In this document: piece after piece, positions 22,222 to 23,989 of the stretch
Layout: each line of letters starts with the position of its first letter
Numbering within the stretch: the stretch's first letter is position 1
Assembly (NCBI GenBank): GCA_007128495.1
Contig: SKXH01000091.1
Location: 1-23,989 of the forward strand
DNA: 23,989 nt
Source of the DNA: Bacteroidota bacterium
GTDB lineage: Bacteria; Bacteroidota; Ignavibacteria; T3Sed10-11
Direction of reading: 5' to 3'
Program-made: the position numbers and the translations under genes
The notes under the pieces: generated by a model
What the model was told of the DNA's origin: nothing
Databases searched by the model: none
Seen by the model: the letters and a program-made list of their open reading frames with translations, nothing else

Positions 22222-23742
22222 ATGCATGTGCGAACAAGACTATCAGCAATAATACTGGTTGGTATAGGTTTGCTTGCCGGTTTGCTTGTAGCGACCCAGT
22301 GGGAACGTACCCCGCCCCAACCTGTCTACGGTACACCGAATTTTGTCAATCCCGGTGAATCGATGCCGGCTATTGACCGTGAGATTCGCACACTCGACGA
22401 TCTTAATAAAGCGTTTGTCGAACTCGCCAAATCCGTTAATCCTTCGGTGGTCACCGTATTCACTGAGCGGGTGTACCGGGTTCGCCAAGACCGCATGTTC
22501 CCGTTCTTTCGAAGTCCGTTTGATGACTTTTTCGAGGATTTTTTCGGGAGACGGCAGCCGCGTGAAGAACCCGAAGAACGTGAATACCGACGCTCCGGAT
22601 TGGGTTCCGGCGTTATCGTCGGTCAGGATGGGTACATAATAACAAATAACCACGTTATCGAAAATGCGGATACCATCCGCGTGCGGTTGATCGACAGAAG
22701 AACCTTCCCCGCAGAAGTGGTCGGTACCGACCCGCAAACGGATATTGCAATTCTCAAAGTTGATGCTAATGACTTACCGGCGATCCCCCTTGGCGATAGT
22801 GACGATATAGAGATCGGTGAATGGGTGCTCGCGATCGGAAGTCCGCTCAGTCCGGAACTTGCTCACTCAGTAACCAGCGGTATTGTAAGTGCGAAAGGAC
22901 GTACGGGGGTCGGCCTTGCAGAATATGAGGACTTCATACAAACCGATGCAGCAATTAATCCGGGGAATTCAGGCGGCGCGCTGGTCAATATGAGCGGAGA
23001 GCTGATCGGGATTAACTCGGCAATTGCAACCCGCACAGGTGGGTTCCAGGGAATCGGTTTTGCAGTACCGGTGAATATGGCCCGGATGGTTATGGAATCG
23101 CTGCTTGCCCACGGTGAGGTTATTCGCGGCTGGCTGGGCATTATAATTCAAGATGTCGATGATATTCTTGCTCAGGCAATGGAACTTCCGGTCAATGAAG
23201 GGGCGCTCGTTTCCGACGTCCAGGAGAACAGCCCTGCCGAACGAGCCGGCTTACAACAAGGTGACGTTATTACAAAATTAAACGGAAAACAAATTCTCAG
23301 CACATCACAACTTCGCAATGAGGTTGCATCGCGTCCTCCGGAAACCGAGGTAACACTAACGATTATTCGTGACGGTGAAGAGCAGACTATCGACGTAACG
23401 CTCGGACGGCTGGATCCGGAAGATATTGCTGCCGTGGAGCCGGACGAGGAAATCGATGAACTGCTTGGCTTTCGTGTTGCAAATCTCACCGATGAAAATG
23501 CACAACGTTACGGTCTCGACAGCGGCCGGAGTGGAGTGATCGTCAGCGAAGTAAGACGTAACTCGATGGCTGCACGTCAGGGATTACGAGAGGGAGATTT
23601 AATAACCCACGTGAACCGTCAACCTGTTGAAAATCAGGTTCAATTTTACGAAAACGTGCGTGGCATGCAGCGCGGTGATACGATATTGTTAAATGTTACA
23701 CGGGATAACAGGAATATCTTTCTGGCATTCCCGCTTCGATAA
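22222..23742 (+). CDS. degQ: HtrA/DegP/DegQ-family periplasmic serine protease
   Basis: The protein has 506 aa. The ATG at 22222 is chosen because GGGAGGT lies 6 nt before it; an ATG at 22207 would put this SD inside the coding frame. An N-terminal signal or anchor (about 7-25) precedes a trypsin-like domain with LGSGVIVGQDGYIITNNHV (His144), DPQTDIAIL (Asp174) and INPGNSGGALV (Ser250). Two PDZ domains follow (about 285-380 with GWLGIIIQDV; about 410-500 with GFRVANLT and GVIVSEVRRNSMAARQGL). A Phe/Asp/Arg-rich loop (about 92-125) between the signal region and the protease core matches the LA loop of DegP/DegQ. It degrades or refolds misfolded envelope proteins. It is monocistronic, with a strong hairpin after the stop. 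Confidence 0.95.
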   Translation: MHVRTRLSAIILVGIGLLAGLLVATQWERTPPQPVYGTPNFVNPGESMPAIDREIRTLDDLNKAFVELAKSVNPSVVTVFTERVYRVRQDRMFPFFRSPFDDFFEDFFGRRQPREEPEEREYRRSGLGSGVIVGQDGYIITNNHVIENADTIRVRLIDRRTFPAEVVGTDPQTDIAILKVDANDLPAIPLGDSDDIEIGEWVLAIGSPLSPELAHSVTSGIVSAKGRTGVGLAEYEDFIQTDAAINPGNSGGALVNMSGELIGINSAIATRTGGFQGIGFAVPVNMARMVMESLLAHGEVIRGWLGIIIQDVDDILAQAMELPVNEGALVSDVQENSPAERAGLQQGDVITKLNGKQILSTSQLRNEVASRPPETEVTLTIIRDGEEQTIDVTLGRLDPEDIAAVEPDEEIDELLGFRVANLTDENAQRYGLDSGRSGVIVSEVRRNSMAARQGLREGDLITHVNRQPVENQVQFYENVRGMQRGDTILLNVTRDNRNIFLAFPLR

Positions 23743-23751
23743 AATCTTCAT

Positions 23752-23778
23752 AACCCGGCCGGCAATTCCGGCCGGGTT
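23752..23778 (+). terminator. Strong hairpin after htrA
   Basis: AACCCGGCCGG (23752-23762) pairs perfectly with CCGGCCGGGTT (23768-23778) around the 5-nt loop CAATT. The T-tract after it is poor, but the position, 9 bp after the stop codon, and the 11-bp GC-rich stem fit a terminator. Confidence 0.75.
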
Positions 23779-23856
23779 ATACATACTTCTCATTACCATC
23801 ATCACGCTCCTCTTGCTGAATCTTTTCACACTGCTATGCATCTTATAGATACTACT

Positions 23857-23989
23857 ATGATCACAAAGAATATAACAATAGAAGAATTAGTTGAGCGAAT
23901 ACCGAATTCTGTCAGCTATCTTATGGAGCGCGGGATACGTTGTATCGTGTGCGGTGAACCAATCTGGGATACTCTTGAAAGTGCAGCCC
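23857..23989 (+). CDS. DUF1858-domain protein, 3' end outside window
   Basis: The visible 44 codons read MITKNITIEELVERIPNS followed by YLMERGIRCIVCGEPIWDTLESAA. This is the DUF1858 pattern (a small helical domain with a Cys-x-x-Cys, here CIVC, and a following W-x-T-L-E). Such domains occur alone or attached to hybrid-cluster-type and other redox proteins; a redox or metal role is presumed from the CxxC. An in-frame ATG at 23836 would add seven residues; neither start has a good SD, and I prefer 23857 because family members usually begin close to the I-T-K motif. Confidence 0.82.
   Translation, partial: MITKNITIEELVERIPNSVSYLMERGIRCIVCGEPIWDTLESAA

Noticed and set aside
1..23989. CRISPR array, defence system, prophage, tRNA or rRNA
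   Set aside because: No regularly spaced direct repeats, nuclease, transposase or phage genes, and no cloverleaf or rRNA-like sequence were recognised by reading both strands.

Overview
The window looks like chromosomal DNA from a Gram-negative bacterium of the FCB superphylum (Bacteroidota/Ignavibacteriota/Calditrichota-type lineage). The evidence is an OmpA-family protein, two small outer-membrane barrels (one of the PorT/OMP_b-brl_2 type), a DUF2723/TMEM260-like membrane glycosyltransferase with the hallmark NGDNDTFPLWYLQ motif, and moderate to low GC. Several genes have clear Shine-Dalgarno sequences (AGGAGG or AAGGAG before the CFA synthase, the HtrA protease, the GcvH-like proteins and the flavoproteins). 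That argues against a typical Bacteroidia/Flavobacteriia genome and for a deeper branch. The species cannot be named from the sequence alone.

Layout. (1) 1-1908, minus strand: the start of a 4Fe-4S electron-transfer subunit and, upstream, a tandem pair of membrane-anchored GcvH-like proteins. A strong intrinsic terminator separates the pair from the Fe-S gene. (2) 1909-2557: a gene-free stretch with several palindromes and a hairpin element. (3) 2558-5576: envelope proteins, with an OmpA-like protein on the minus strand divergent from two outer-membrane barrels on the plus strand. (4) 5582-17349, all minus: lepA, two tandem signal peptidase I genes, hemW, a DUF2723 glycosyltransferase, a SAM methyltransferase and a GT4 glycosyltransferase, mostly spaced by less than 50 bp. 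After a 336-bp gap comes a membrane-bound CapD/WbpM-type UDP-sugar 4,6-dehydratase. (5) 17672-22029, minus: an SQR/FCSD-like flavoprotein, a short geranylgeranyl-reductase-like flavoprotein, a cyclopropane-fatty-acid synthase and an EamA permease. (6) 22222-23989, plus: an HtrA/DegQ protease with a strong terminator, then a truncated DUF1858 protein.

How the parts may work together. The large minus cluster joins translation (LepA), protein export (two LepB), haem insertion (HemW) and surface glycosylation. The lipid/redox block may modify membrane acyl or isoprenoid chains. HtrA and the outer-membrane proteins serve envelope structure and quality control. I see no CRISPR array, tRNA, rRNA, transposase, integrase or phage gene. 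The observations most worth following are the paired GcvH-like proteins, one of which has lost the lipoyl-lysine position; the reductase plus CFA synthase pairing; a terminator-like hairpin directly before lepA; and a degenerate family of intergenic hairpins carrying TGTAA[C/T]CCC.
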